NCBI GenBank assembly: GCA_964619535.1
Contig: CAZUEX010000012.1
Location: forward strand, 1 to 64,000
Length of the DNA: 64,000 bases
Source: Leptonema sp964619535
Lineage (GTDB): Bacteria > Spirochaetota > Leptospiria > Leptospirales > Leptonemataceae
Direction: 5' to 3'
Shown one piece after another: positions 9,658 to 17,416 of the stretch. Below the pieces are notes generated by a model that was not told the DNA's origin, searched no databases, and saw nothing but the letters and a program-made list of their open reading frames with translations. Made by a program: the position numbers and the translations under genes. Positions within the stretch are counted from its first letter, which is position 1; each line of letters opens with the position of its first letter.

Positions 9658-10917
9658 TCAAGCCTCTGCCTCTGCCATCTCTACCATCTCTACAAAGGGC
9701 TTCAGGGCCTCTTCCATCTGGTCCTGTGTGACTCCGAAAAGAGCCGCCGTACGATTCAGCACCCGGTCCACCAGGGCATCGGGACAGCTTGCTCCGGCAG
9801 AAAGCAGGATCGTTACGTTTTCCCTGTCCGGCATCCACGAAGACGAAACCTTTACGTGCCCAGTTTTCAGATCAAGATGCCGGATTTCATCCCGGCTCAG
9901 CAGCTCCATCTCATCCTTGATATAATAGGTGGGCATCTTCTCTTCACAAAGCTCCACCAGGTGAGAGGTATTCGATGAGTTGTAGCCGCCGACGATCAAG
10001 GCCAGATCTCCGTCTCCGGCCAACATCTCTTTTAAGGCAGTCTGATTCTAAGATGTGGCATAGCTAAGCGTGTCTCGTGTATCGGCATAGGGCTCTGGGA
10101 GGTTTTCGCTGCCGTAACGACGCACGATGGCCTCTTTCAAGAACTCGCTGATGGCATGCGTCTCTGTGGCAAGCATGGTCGTCTGGTTCACAACACCGAT
10201 GCGAGCCAGGTCCGTTTCGGGGCGGAAGCCTGGGGAGCAGCGATCAGGGAAGTCCTGAAAAAAGCGATCCAGCGGGCGTTCGTTGCAGATGTATTCCGCA
10301 AGGATGGCAGCCTCGGCCATATCCTGGATGACCATTCCAGGCGCATTCAACAGGGCATGGGAGAAGGTAGCCCTGGTTTCTTCATGCTTGAATCGTCCGT
10401 GTATAATGACCGTATAGCCCTTCTCGCCAAGCTGAGAAGAACGGTTCCATACCTTTTCAACAAATGGACAGGTCGTATCATAGGTCTGGGTGTCGATACC
10501 TCGAGATTGTAGCAGATCCAGCATCTCCACCGTGGTTCCAAAGGCAGGAATAATCACGACATCGTCGGGCTTCAGCTCGGAAAGGGGCATCAAGGGAGTC
10601 CCATCGGTCTTCATCAGGAACTGCACGCCCCTTTGCTTCAGGTCTTCGTTCACATGGGGATTGTGGATCATCTCGCTGAGCAGGAAGATCCTCTTACCCT
10701 CGTTTTCATCGATAGCCCTGTAGGCCTTCTCGATAGCATGCTCCACTCCGTAGCAGAAGCCAAAATGACGGGCAATCTTGAAGCGCAGCCCGTTCAGCTC
10801 AAGAACGGATGGCGTCAGATCCTTCCGGTAGCGGTCCTGGGCCCGCCTGGCCCTCTTTAGCAGCGAGATCACAGGAGATCGATAAAAAAGGGGGATTTCA
10901 AAATGCCGACGGGTCAC
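9658..10917 (-). pseudogene. ispH: 4-hydroxy-3-methylbut-2-enyl diphosphate reductase, interrupted by in-frame TAG and lacking one cluster Cys
   Basis: IspH makes IPP and DMAPP in the last step of the MEP pathway and holds a [4Fe-4S] cluster on three Cys. The reading is of the plant/cyanobacterial-like type: HFGFCYGVEHA (C55), YDTTCPFVEKVW (C150) and HGRFKHEETRATFSHA. At the third cluster position the sequence reads DTRDTLSYATS, with Ser285 (codon at 10063-10065) where the family has Cys. Five codons later a TAG (10048-10050) stops translation. The frame continues without any shift as NQTALKEM, then LALIVGGYNSSNTSHL, to 9658, which is the normal C-terminal domain. Read through, the product would be 419 residues. 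Without the last ~130 residues and the third Cys the enzyme should be inactive, so either a second ispH exists or these two bases are sequence errors. A further protein start at 10026 inside the C-terminal part is unlikely to be functional. Confidence 0.88.
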
Positions 10918-11000
10918 ATGGTGAATAAAATCAGCAAAGGGCGCCGGTAAAACCTTTTTTTAGAAGACACAGCCCCGGAAAGTTGTTCTTATTTAGACTA

Positions 11001-11071
11001 GCTGTTCAGGAAGATCAACCGGAACAGCCAACCGCCGTTTCCTGATCCGGCCCCCGAGGCCGGATTTTTTT
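11001..11071 (+). ncRNA. Candidate small RNA or leader ending in an intrinsic terminator, upstream of tpx
   Basis: The 230-base spacer between ispH and tpx contains a 7-bp hairpin (GCTGTTC 11001-11007 with GAACAGC 11022-11028). It is followed by a canonical terminator: ATCCGGCC/GGCCGGAT stem at 11045-11065 and a T run to 11071. An alternative pairing CAGGAA (11007-11012) with TTCCTG (11039-11044) overlaps the first hairpin. No plus-strand gene precedes it, so the terminator must end a short transcript or attenuate the tpx leader. No convincing promoter could be placed, and no known RNA family was recognised. Confidence 0.4.
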
Positions 11072-11147
11072 CTCTGCCCTGCCAGACAGGAATGCCAGGA
11101 AGCATTTTCCTGTAGCCCTATCGAAAAACCCTGAGTATTCTGAACGA

Positions 11148-11648
11148 ATGGCAACAACAAAATTCAAAGGCAGCGATGTACATACATCGGGCTCGCTTCC
11201 CGCAGTTGGTCAGAAGGCGCCGGACTTCAAGGTCGTGGCGTCCGACCTTTCTGAGCTTGGCCTGGCAAACTTTGCCGGCAAAACCCTGATTCTCAACATA
11301 TTTCCAAGCATCGACACCGCCGTATGCGCTACATCGGTGCGCAAGTTCAATGAATCGGCCTCTTCCCGGCCGGATGCTACGGTCCTCTGCATCTCCATGG
11401 ACCTTCCTTTTGCCCTGAACCGTTTCTGCGGCGCAGAAGGCCTGAAAAACGTCCAGACTGCCTCGGATTTCCGTTACCACAGCGTGGCAAAGGCCTATGG
11501 CCTTCGACTTGAAGACGGCCCCCTGGCCGGCTTGCTTTCCCGTGCCGTCGTTGTTGTTGGCCCCGATGGCAATGTAAAGCATGCAGAGCTGGTTCCTGAG
11601 ATCACCCAGGAGCCTGACTACGAAGCAGCCCTTGCCGCCGCAAAGTGA
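11148..11648 (+). CDS. tpx: Thiol peroxidase (atypical 2-Cys peroxiredoxin)
   Basis: Reduces lipid and hydrogen peroxides with electrons from thioredoxin. The 166-residue protein has the Tpx pattern: the peroxidatic Cys in PSIDTAVCATSVRKF (C60) and the resolving Cys in NRFCGAEG (C94), 34 residues apart, plus GLLSRAVVVVGPDG near the C-terminus. Length and spacing match the family exactly. It is monocistronic, with a terminator 7 bases after the stop, and a structured, terminator-containing leader lies upstream. Confidence 0.96.
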   Translation: MATTKFKGSDVHTSGSLPAVGQKAPDFKVVASDLSELGLANFAGKTLILNIFPSIDTAVCATSVRKFNESASSRPDATVLCISMDLPFALNRFCGAEGLKNVQTASDFRYHSVAKAYGLRLEDGPLAGLLSRAVVVVGPDGNVKHAELVPEITQEPDYEAALAAAK

Positions 11649-11654
11649 TTCCAA

Positions 11655-11679
11655 GCGGAGGTTTCAGGCCTCCGCTTTT
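11655..11679 (+). terminator. Rho-independent terminator of tpx
   Basis: Stem GCGGAGG (11655-11661) with CCTCCGC (11669-11675), 7-base loop, then TTTT. Confidence 0.85.
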
Positions 11680-11702
11680 CGCATCCTACCAGCCCTGGAA
11701 AA

Positions 11703-11729
11703 TTAGCAATCACCCCCATCGACTGCAAA
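11703..11729 (+). promoter_or_regulatory. CIRCE-like HrcA operator, distal copy
   Basis: TTAGCAATC, nine bases, GACTGCAAA. This matches the 9-9-9 CIRCE architecture (TTAGCACTC-N9-GAGTGCTAA) at 15 of 18 arm positions. It lies 134 bases before the groES start and 56 bases before the proximal copy. Assignment rests on the pattern; hrcA itself is not in the window. Confidence 0.6.
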
Positions 11730-11784
11730 TTTTTTCGATATTTGGATTGACCACAGGCTCTCCACTGTGTTTTTTGCATTTCGG

Positions 11785-11811
11785 TTAGCAAAGTATTTGC
11801 TCGGTTGCTAA
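11785..11811 (+). promoter_or_regulatory. CIRCE-like HrcA operator, proximal copy
   Basis: TTAGCAAAG, nine bases, GGTTGCTAA: a 27-base element with the same 9-9-9 spacing as CIRCE and a perfect 7-bp inverted repeat TTAGCAA/TTGCTAA. It sits 51 bases before groES, where HrcA operators of groE operons normally lie, and implies heat-shock derepression. Confidence 0.75.
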
Positions 11812-11862
11812 TTCAGATTGCACAGATTCAAAATATACCCAACCATTCTTGGAGGAAGTGAG

Positions 11863-12147
11863 ATGAATATCAAACCACTCGCAGACCGTGTGGTCGTTGC
11901 TCCTCTCGAAAGTGCAGAGGAGAAGGTCGGAAGTATCTACATCCCGGATACAGCAAAAGAAAAGCCGCAAGAAGGCGAGGTCGTAGCTGTCGGGCCCGGC
12001 CGCACCGAAGACGGCAAGGTTGTTCCGATGGCTGTAAAGGTCGGCGACCGAGTTCTGTACGGAAAGTATGCCGGTACGGAAATTAAAAAAGACGGCAAAG
12101 ACTATCTGATCGTTCGCGAAAGCGATATCCTGGCCATCGTCGGCTGA
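11863..12147 (+). CDS. groES: Co-chaperonin GroES
   Basis: The 94-residue lid subunit of the GroEL folding chamber. MNIKPLADRVVVAPLESAE at the start and DGKDYLIVRESDILAI at the end are diagnostic; the mobile loop lies around residues 17-33 (EEKVGSIYIPDTAKEK). The ATG at 11863 follows a strong GGAGGAAG ribosome binding site at 11851-11858. It forms an operon with groEL, 22 bases downstream, behind two CIRCE-like operators, so HrcA repression relieved by heat is expected. Confidence 0.97.
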   Translation: MNIKPLADRVVVAPLESAEEKVGSIYIPDTAKEKPQEGEVVAVGPGRTEDGKVVPMAVKVGDRVLYGKYAGTEIKKDGKDYLIVRESDILAIVG

Positions 12148-12169
12148 TCATTATTAGAGGAGATAATCA

Positions 12170-13801
12170 ATGGCAAAACAACTTGAATTTCAGGAAGAAG
12201 CCCGCCGCAAGCTACAGGCCGGCGTTAACAAACTTGCAAATGCCGTTCGGGCTACTCTCGGTCCTCGTGGACGCAATGTCGTCATCGACAAAAAATACGG
12301 CTCCCCCACGGTAACCAAGGACGGCGTTACTGTAGCTAAAGAAATCGAACTGGAAGATCCCTTTGAGAACATGGGAGCCCAGATGGCCAAAGAAGTGGCC
12401 ACCAAAACCAACGACGTTGCCGGTGACGGAACAACGACTGCTACGGTCCTGGCCCAGGCCATCGTCAACGAAGGTCTGAAAAACGTTACAGCTGGCGCCA
12501 ACCCCATGCATCTGAAGCGTGGAATTGAAAAGGCCGTTGATGCTGTAATCGAAGAACTGAAAAGACGCTCCAAGCCTGTTGGATCCAACAAAGAAGACAT
12601 CGCTGCCGTGGCTTCTATCTCGGCTAACAACGACCGCGAAATCGGTCAGCTGATTGCCGATGCAATGGCCAAGGTTGGCAACGACGGCGTTATCACGGTT
12701 GAAGAGGCGAAAGGCATCGACACAACCATGGACGTCGTTGAAGGTATGCAATTCGACCGTGGATACCAGTCTCCGTACTTTGTAACGGATGCGGAAAGCA
12801 TGATCTGCATGTTCGAGCGTCCTTACATCCTCATCCATGAGAAAAAAATCTCGAACATGCGAGAGCTGCTCCCCATTCTCGAAAAGGTTGTTCAGCAAAA
12901 CCGTCCGCTGCTGATCATCTCTGAAGAGGTAGAAGGCGAAGCCCTGGCTACTCTCGTTGTAAACAACCTGCGCAAGACCATCAAAATCTGTGCTGTAAAA
13001 GCTCCGGGATTCGGCGACCGTCGTAAAGCCATGCTCGAAGACATCGCCATCATGACCGGCGGACAGGTAATCTCTGAAGACCTGGGCATGAAACTGGAAA
13101 ACGTTGAGCTTTCTCAACTTGGCCAGTGCGAAAAGGTTCAGGTAGACAAAGAGAACACCACCATCATCAGCGGTAGCGGAAGCGACGCCGACATCAAAGG
13201 ACGTATCGCACAGATCCGCAAGCAGATCAGCGAAACCACATCGGACTACGATCGTGAAAAACTGCAAGAGCGTCTTGCCAAGCTTTCCGGTGGCGTTGCC
13301 GTGATCTATGTAGGTGCTGCCACAGAAGTTGAGATGAAAGAGAAGAAAGCTCGCGTTGAAGACGCCCTTTCTGCTACCCGTGCTGCTGTTGAAGAAGGCA
13401 TTGTACCCGGTGGTGGTATCACCCTCCTTCGCAGCCGTGAAGTGATCAAGAACCTGAGCCTCGAAGGCGACGAAAAAACCGGTTCCCAGATCATCTACCG
13501 TGCCCTCGAAGAGCCCGTACGCATGATTGCTAACAACGCCGGCCTTGAAGGCAGCGTCATCGTGCAACAGGCTCTGGCTGAAAAGGATGACATAGGTTTC
13601 AATGCTTCTACCCTGGAATGGGAAGATCTGGGCAAAGCGGGCGTTCTCGATCCTGCAAAAGTGGTACGCTCTGCACTGCAGAATGCCGCTTCCATCGGAT
13701 CGATGATTCTGACCACTGAAGTGGCCATCACCGACCTGCCCGAAAAAGACAAAGGCAACCCCATGGCCGGCATGGACGGAATGGGCGGAATGGGTATGTA
13801 A
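12170..13801 (+). CDS. groEL: Chaperonin GroEL
   Basis: The 543-residue ATP-dependent chaperonin subunit that assembles in double heptameric rings. Signature stretches include LGPRGRNVVIDKKYGSPTVT, the nucleotide-binding DVAGDGTTTATVLAQ (about 86-100), KAPGFGDRRKAMLEDIA, and VEEGIVPGGGI (about 407-417). It ends in the Gly-Met-rich tail GMDGMGGMGM that lies inside the folding cavity. The ribosome binding site AGAGGAGA precedes the ATG. Codon use looks strongly biased, as expected of a highly expressed gene. A terminator follows. Confidence 0.98.
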   Translation: MAKQLEFQEEARRKLQAGVNKLANAVRATLGPRGRNVVIDKKYGSPTVTKDGVTVAKEIELEDPFENMGAQMAKEVATKTNDVAGDGTTTATVLAQAIVNEGLKNVTAGANPMHLKRGIEKAVDAVIEELKRRSKPVGSNKEDIAAVASISANNDREIGQLIADAMAKVGNDGVITVEEAKGIDTTMDVVEGMQFDRGYQSPYFVTDAESMICMFERPYILIHEKKISNMRELLPILEKVVQQNRPLLIISEEVEGEALATLVVNNLRKTIKICAVKAPGFGDRRKAMLEDIAIMTGGQVISEDLGMKLENVELSQLGQCEKVQVDKENTTIISGSGSDADIKGRIAQIRKQISETTSDYDREKLQERLAKLSGGVAVIYVGAATEVEMKEKKARVEDALSATRAAVEEGIVPGGGITLLRSREVIKNLSLEGDEKTGSQIIYRALEEPVRMIANNAGLEGSVIVQQALAEKDDIGFNASTLEWEDLGKAGVLDPAKVVRSALQNAASIGSMILTTEVAITDLPEKDKGNPMAGMDGMGGMGM

Positions 13802-13826
13802 TCCATTCCCTGCATGCAGGACAAAA

Positions 13827-13855
13827 GGCGTCGCCTTCCAGGCGGCGCTTTTTTT
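13827..13855 (+). terminator. Rho-independent terminator of groESL
   Basis: A GC-rich hairpin (arm GCGTCGCC with GGCGGCGC, one G-T pair, loop TTCCA) followed by seven T residues, 25 bases after the groEL stop. Confidence 0.85.
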
Positions 13856-13867
13856 ATGCCCTGTGGC

Positions 13868-14293
13868 CTAACGGAACCGGGTGGAACGACAATTGCCCGG
13901 AGTAAATACCTTTACTCGCGGATCCTTACAGGCAAAACATGAATTGGCAAAGGTTTCAGAACAGTAGCGATCCCGACACTCCACCGGAGAAGTGGCAAAC
14001 CAGCCGCAAACAGGGGCATACACTTCCACACAGGCATCCACATTGCGCTGATCCTCACCACAGGCGGTAACGCCCGAAATCTCTTCGGCAGCCACCCTGC
14101 AGCCACAACCACAGGCATTACGAAAGGGTTTGCCGGCTGTACAGGCAGGCATCGTCGCGCATCGCGCACGATCGGTATACACGTAATGGTATTCCGGTCC
14201 CTGCGGACAGGATGCTTTCGAAGTAACATTGGAGGATGGCAGACAGGAAACCATCAAGCACATACCTGCCAGCAACAAGCCCCGCACAGTCAT
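13868..14293 (-). CDS. Cys-rich lipoprotein with a Kazal-like domain
   Basis: A 141-residue exported protein with a signal ending in LMVSC (lipid-acceptor C17) and about 18 further cysteines. The C-terminal half contains ACVEVYAPVCG, then TFANSCFACKD and VFTPGNC, the Cys spacing and the P-V-C-G/N-x-C signature of Kazal-type serine protease inhibitor domains (about residues 84-136). The first half has additional Cys pairs (ACGCGCRV). Kazal domains bind serine proteases, so an envelope-anchored protease inhibitor is possible; function is inferred only from the domain. It is convergent with groEL. Confidence 0.62.
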   Translation of the reverse strand: MTVRGLLLAGMCLMVSCLPSSNVTSKASCPQGPEYHYVYTDRARCATMPACTAGKPFRNACGCGCRVAAEEISGVTACGEDQRNVDACVEVYAPVCGWFATSPVECRDRYCSETFANSCFACKDPRVKVFTPGNCRSTRFR

Positions 14294-14377
14294 AGGATAC
14301 GTTTAATAGCAGGGACTCATCATGGCGGCAAACCTTTTTTTCAGGCTGACAGGCGTATCAATACAGTGCAACCGGCT

Positions 14378-15307
14378 TCAGCGTTCCGAGCAGTATCGAT
14401 CCAGGTCTTTCAGGGCCTCCTGAACCGATAAGCGCTGTATGTCAGGCATATCGTCGAGCGATTCATGCGCAGCGGACAATCCGGCACATTCCTCTGCGCC
14501 CAGCTCCCCATTCCGGGCAGCATAAAGACGAAGCAGGCTGCGTCTTTCTGGCGGTATCGTCCAGTCCTGGCTCGCACCGATCAATGTTTGCAGCGCTGTT
14601 CGAATCTGATCTATATCGGCCACCGTAGCAACAGCCACACCATCAAGAGCAGAACGCCCGGGAGCGGGCAGAAGCACCATATCGGGCATATTCTTTTCGG
14701 GCTGACAACAGACCCATCGATCCGAACGGTCTTCCAGGACAGGATGCGACAACACAAGAAGATCATAATGCACCTGTCCACCTGCATAGATCTGCAGGCC
14801 ACTGGTTCGAAACAGGTTCGAAGCGCGAAGATCTTCGCCACCATTATGGATTTCAATATAGTAGGGATTCATCTGCCTGATGCCCGCGCGAAACCTTCGC
14901 ATGGCCTCTTGATCAGCAGGCTTTACATCAGGACCTGCATGAATGCCATCATCCAGTACACTCTGTGGCAATGGACCCAGGCGATACCGTTTCGACATCC
15001 GCTCCATGACAAAGGCAGCATCAGAGGGCTGATCGACCAAAATACGCAATGCCATCCCGTCATTGGCCCTGCCAAACTCTTCTTCCAGTAGCTGCATTGC
15101 GCGACGCAGTTCATCGGCATCCATGCGACTGCTCGTTACCTCAAGCAATCCTGCGTTCAGCGTAAGAAGCAACAGCCCTTTTTCAGAGCTGATCCCCGTT
15201 CCGCGAAGTACATGAGGACGAAGTTCAGAGCAGGAAAGCGAAAGCATTATAAGCAGAAGCGATGCAAAGAGGCCTGGGGCATAACTTCTGCGAAATAAAA
15301 ACTTCAT
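14378..15307 (-). CDS. Putative lipoprotein of unknown function
   Basis: A 309-residue protein with an N-terminal signal MKFLFRRSYAPGLFASLLLI and a lipobox-like LSLSC (C26). The ATG at 15307 is preferred over an upstream in-frame start because it begins the signal peptide. The mature part contains DMVLLPAPGRSALDG and ends with paired motifs rich in Asp and Arg; no known domain was recognised. The stop of the small Cys-motif gene upstream lies one base before this start, which suggests translational coupling. Confidence 0.65.
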   Translation of the reverse strand: MKFLFRRSYAPGLFASLLLIMLSLSCSELRPHVLRGTGISSEKGLLLLTLNAGLLEVTSSRMDADELRRAMQLLEEEFGRANDGMALRILVDQPSDAAFVMERMSKRYRLGPLPQSVLDDGIHAGPDVKPADQEAMRRFRAGIRQMNPYYIEIHNGGEDLRASNLFRTSGLQIYAGGQVHYDLLVLSHPVLEDRSDRWVCCQPEKNMPDMVLLPAPGRSALDGVAVATVADIDQIRTALQTLIGASQDWTIPPERRSLLRLYAARNGELGAEECAGLSAAHESLDDMPDIQRLSVQEALKDLDRYCSER

Positions 15308-15308
15308 G

Positions 15309-15572
15309 CTATCCGGTTTTAACGGTGGATGTTTGAAAAATGCGAGACCGTGTTTCATCAATGAAGCCGCGTATACTTTTAAACTTTTCTGAAAGACATT
15401 CCCTGCAAAGGCTATGCTGATAAAGCTTTGTGGTTTTTTTTCCACAACCAGAACATTGACAAATTCCAGCTGTATTTTTTCTATGTCTGTCTTTTTCAGG
15501 GGCTACCATTCTATCCGTCCGATCAATTTCCTGTTTAGAAGGATTTACAGTTTTTGCGGAGGTGATAATCAT
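15309..15572 (-). CDS. Small protein with two CxxC motifs (possible zinc ribbon)
   Basis: An 87-residue reading (start uncertain; in-frame starts exist at 15641, 15572 and 15509) containing CSGCGKKTTKLYQHSLCREC, the CxxC-x(13)-CxxC spacing of a small zinc ribbon. The flanks are basic and polar, and it is rich in Lys, Arg, Ser and Thr. It is coupled to the downstream lipoprotein gene. Coding status rests on the paired CxxC motifs and the tight junction, not on a recognised family. Confidence 0.45.
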   Translation of the reverse strand: MIITSAKTVNPSKQEIDRTDRMVAPEKDRHRKNTAGICQCSGCGKKTTKLYQHSLCRECLSEKFKSIRGFIDETRSRIFQTSTVKTG

Positions 15573-15855
15573 GCAACCAATGAAGAAGCTTCCGCTTCCA
15601 TTTTTTTCAGATTCAGGCCTTCCCGAACCCTCTGGCCTCACAACTTATCCACGCGTCGGAGCCAAAGCGCCGGTAACAGTATTCTGTCCCCTAACGAGAA
15701 ATACTTTATTTTATTCATAAAGTTTCTTTACCGATTGCCATATTTTTTCCTTGCATATTTTTTTATAGAATCCTGAAGTCGTTCCGGAATTGGATACGGC
15801 TGGCTTTGCTCGATTTTTTCGATGACTTTTGCCGTGCGAACGGAAACCTGGAGCA
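15573..15855. other. AT-rich spacer upstream of gcvT
   Basis: About 280 bases, clearly more AT-rich than the surroundings (T runs at 15746-15752 and 15758-15765). It should carry the gcv promoter on the plus strand. The conserved glycine-riboswitch cores were looked for and not found. On the minus strand an open frame (15728-15952) has a protein-like C-terminal segment ending KKYARKKYGNR, but it overlaps the start of gcvT and has no ribosome binding site; it is not called as a gene. Confidence 0.4.
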
Positions 15856-16959
15856 ATGTCTCTGAAACGCACAGTACTATTCGATCTTCATAAACAGGCG
15901 GGAGGCCGCATGGTGCCTTTTGCCGGCTGGGAGATGCCGGTTCAGTATTCATCGATTCTCGAAGAACACATGAAGGTTCGCAATGAATGCGGGCTCTTTG
16001 ATGTGTCGCATATGGGAGAGATCAGGGTATCAGGCCCCGGAGCCATAAGCTTCCTCGAGAAGATAACACCCAACCTGATAGAAGGACAGAAAGACGGACA
16101 GATCCGTTACAATGCCATACTCAATGACAGCGGTGGTATTCGCGATGATGTGACGATCTTTCGCGAAAACGACACATCCTACTTCATTATTGTAAATGCA
16201 TCGAACCTTAATAAGGTATGGGCCTTCCTGAACGAGATAAAAGAAGAAGGCGTACTGCTTGAAAATCTGAGCGATCGCTATGCACTCCTTGCCCTGCAGG
16301 GGCCACTTGCAGAAGAGATTCTCAAGTCACATCCTGATATGCCGGCGGACCGCATCGATGCCCTTCCCTATTACCATTTCATGGACACCGATACGATGCG
16401 CATCAGCCGCACCGGATACACCGGTGAAGACGGCTTTGAGATCATGTGCGAAACAGACCGTGCGCCTTCTCTATGGAAAGAACTGCTCGAACTGGGTGGA
16501 TCAAGAATCCTTCCCGCCGGGCTCGGTGCACGAGACAGCCTGCGGCTTGAGGCCATGTACCCGCTCTATGGCCATGAGCTGACAGAGGATCGAACCCCTG
16601 TTGAAGGCGGTATCGGCTGGATTGTGAAAGAAAAGGCCATAGCATACCCGCAGATGGAACGCATTCTACAACAGAAGAAAGGCAATCCGGAACGCAAGAT
16701 CTGTGGCTTTGTGCTGGAAGAAGGAGGCATTGCCCGTGAAGGCATGGACGTGCTCATCGACGGGACGGTGGCCGGCCAGGTGCAGTCAGGTGTATTCTCT
16801 CCCGTATTAAAGAAGGGGATTGGAACGGCTTTTCTTCCATTTGAAAGCATTGAGCCCGGTCGGGCGATTGAGATTCAGATTCGAGATCGCCGTGTTAAGG
16901 CCCGTCTGCATTCGGGTGCCTTTGTCAAAGGATCAGCCGGCAAGAAAAGGGCGAATTGA
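15856..16959 (+). CDS. gcvT: Glycine cleavage system T protein (aminomethyltransferase)
   Basis: Transfers the methylene group from the aminomethyl-lipoyl H protein to tetrahydrofolate, releasing ammonia. The 367-residue protein shows FAGWEMPVQYSSI, FDVSHMGEI, the SGGIRDD(V) substrate region, ISRTGYTGEDGFEI (about 177-190) and GLGARDSLRLEAMYPLYGHEL, all typical of GcvT. The start ATG at 15856 follows GGAG four bases upstream. It is first in the operon gcvT-gcvH-gcvPA-gcvPB, so glycine degradation and one-carbon supply are co-transcribed. Confidence 0.96.
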   Translation: MSLKRTVLFDLHKQAGGRMVPFAGWEMPVQYSSILEEHMKVRNECGLFDVSHMGEIRVSGPGAISFLEKITPNLIEGQKDGQIRYNAILNDSGGIRDDVTIFRENDTSYFIIVNASNLNKVWAFLNEIKEEGVLLENLSDRYALLALQGPLAEEILKSHPDMPADRIDALPYYHFMDTDTMRISRTGYTGEDGFEIMCETDRAPSLWKELLELGGSRILPAGLGARDSLRLEAMYPLYGHELTEDRTPVEGGIGWIVKEKAIAYPQMERILQQKKGNPERKICGFVLEEGGIAREGMDVLIDGTVAGQVQSGVFSPVLKKGIGTAFLPFESIEPGRAIEIQIRDRRVKARLHSGAFVKGSAGKKRAN

Positions 16960-16990
16960 CGTACCGATCCAGAAGAAAAAAGGTGCCCCT

Positions 16991-17380
16991 ATGTCAGAAG
17001 TGCGCAATGATTGCAAATACACCAAAAACCATGAATGGCTGAGGGTAGAAGGGGATGTAGCCCTTGTGGGCATCTCAGACCATGCCCAGCATGCCCTCGG
17101 TGATATCGTCTTCGTCAACACAGGCGAAGCAGGCCAGACCGTGGAAGCCGGGAAGTCCTTTGGTTTCATCGAATCGGTGAAAGCCGCTGAAGACCTGTAT
17201 GCTCCCATCAGCGGTGAGATTGCAGAGGTGAACACCGAGCTGTCAGCCAAACCCGAAGCGATCAACCAGGACCCATACGGAGCCTGGATCATCAAGATTC
17301 GCAACTTCAACCAGGCTGAGATCGATGCCCTGCTTGATGCCCAGGCCTACGAGGCCTTCGTGCAAAGCCTCGATCATTGA
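16991..17380 (+). CDS. gcvH: Glycine cleavage system H protein (lipoyl carrier)
   Basis: A 129-residue lipoyl-carrier protein that shuttles the aminomethyl intermediate between the P, T and L proteins. The lipoylation site is K64 in SFGFIESVKAAEDLY, and TKNHEWLRVEGDVALVGISD at the N-terminus is characteristic. The ATG at 16991 is chosen although the frame is open upstream within gcvT; it lies shortly after gcvT and precedes the conserved first strand. Confidence 0.96.
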   Translation: MSEVRNDCKYTKNHEWLRVEGDVALVGISDHAQHALGDIVFVNTGEAGQTVEAGKSFGFIESVKAAEDLYAPISGEIAEVNTELSAKPEAINQDPYGAWIIKIRNFNQAEIDALLDAQAYEAFVQSLDH

Positions 17381-17416
17381 TAGCCCGATGAATGCAGTCG
17401 AACGGAGTGACGAGCC

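Noticed and set aside
10048..10050. TAG in ispH as a pyrrolysine or readthrough codon
   Set aside because: The position is not catalytic in the family, no pyrrolysine genes are seen, and the neighbouring cluster Cys is also lost, which fits decay or error better.
12212..13567. 451-codon open frame on the minus strand opposite groEL
   Set aside because: Mirror of the strongly biased groEL coding sequence; no ribosome binding site or recognisable domain.
15700..15855. Glycine riboswitch before gcvT
   Set aside because: The conserved paired aptamer cores were not found in the AT-rich leader.
15728..15952. 74-codon minus-strand frame overlapping gcvT start
   Set aside because: The C-terminal part looks protein-like, but the start lies inside gcvT and there is no ribosome binding site; coding status cannot be supported.
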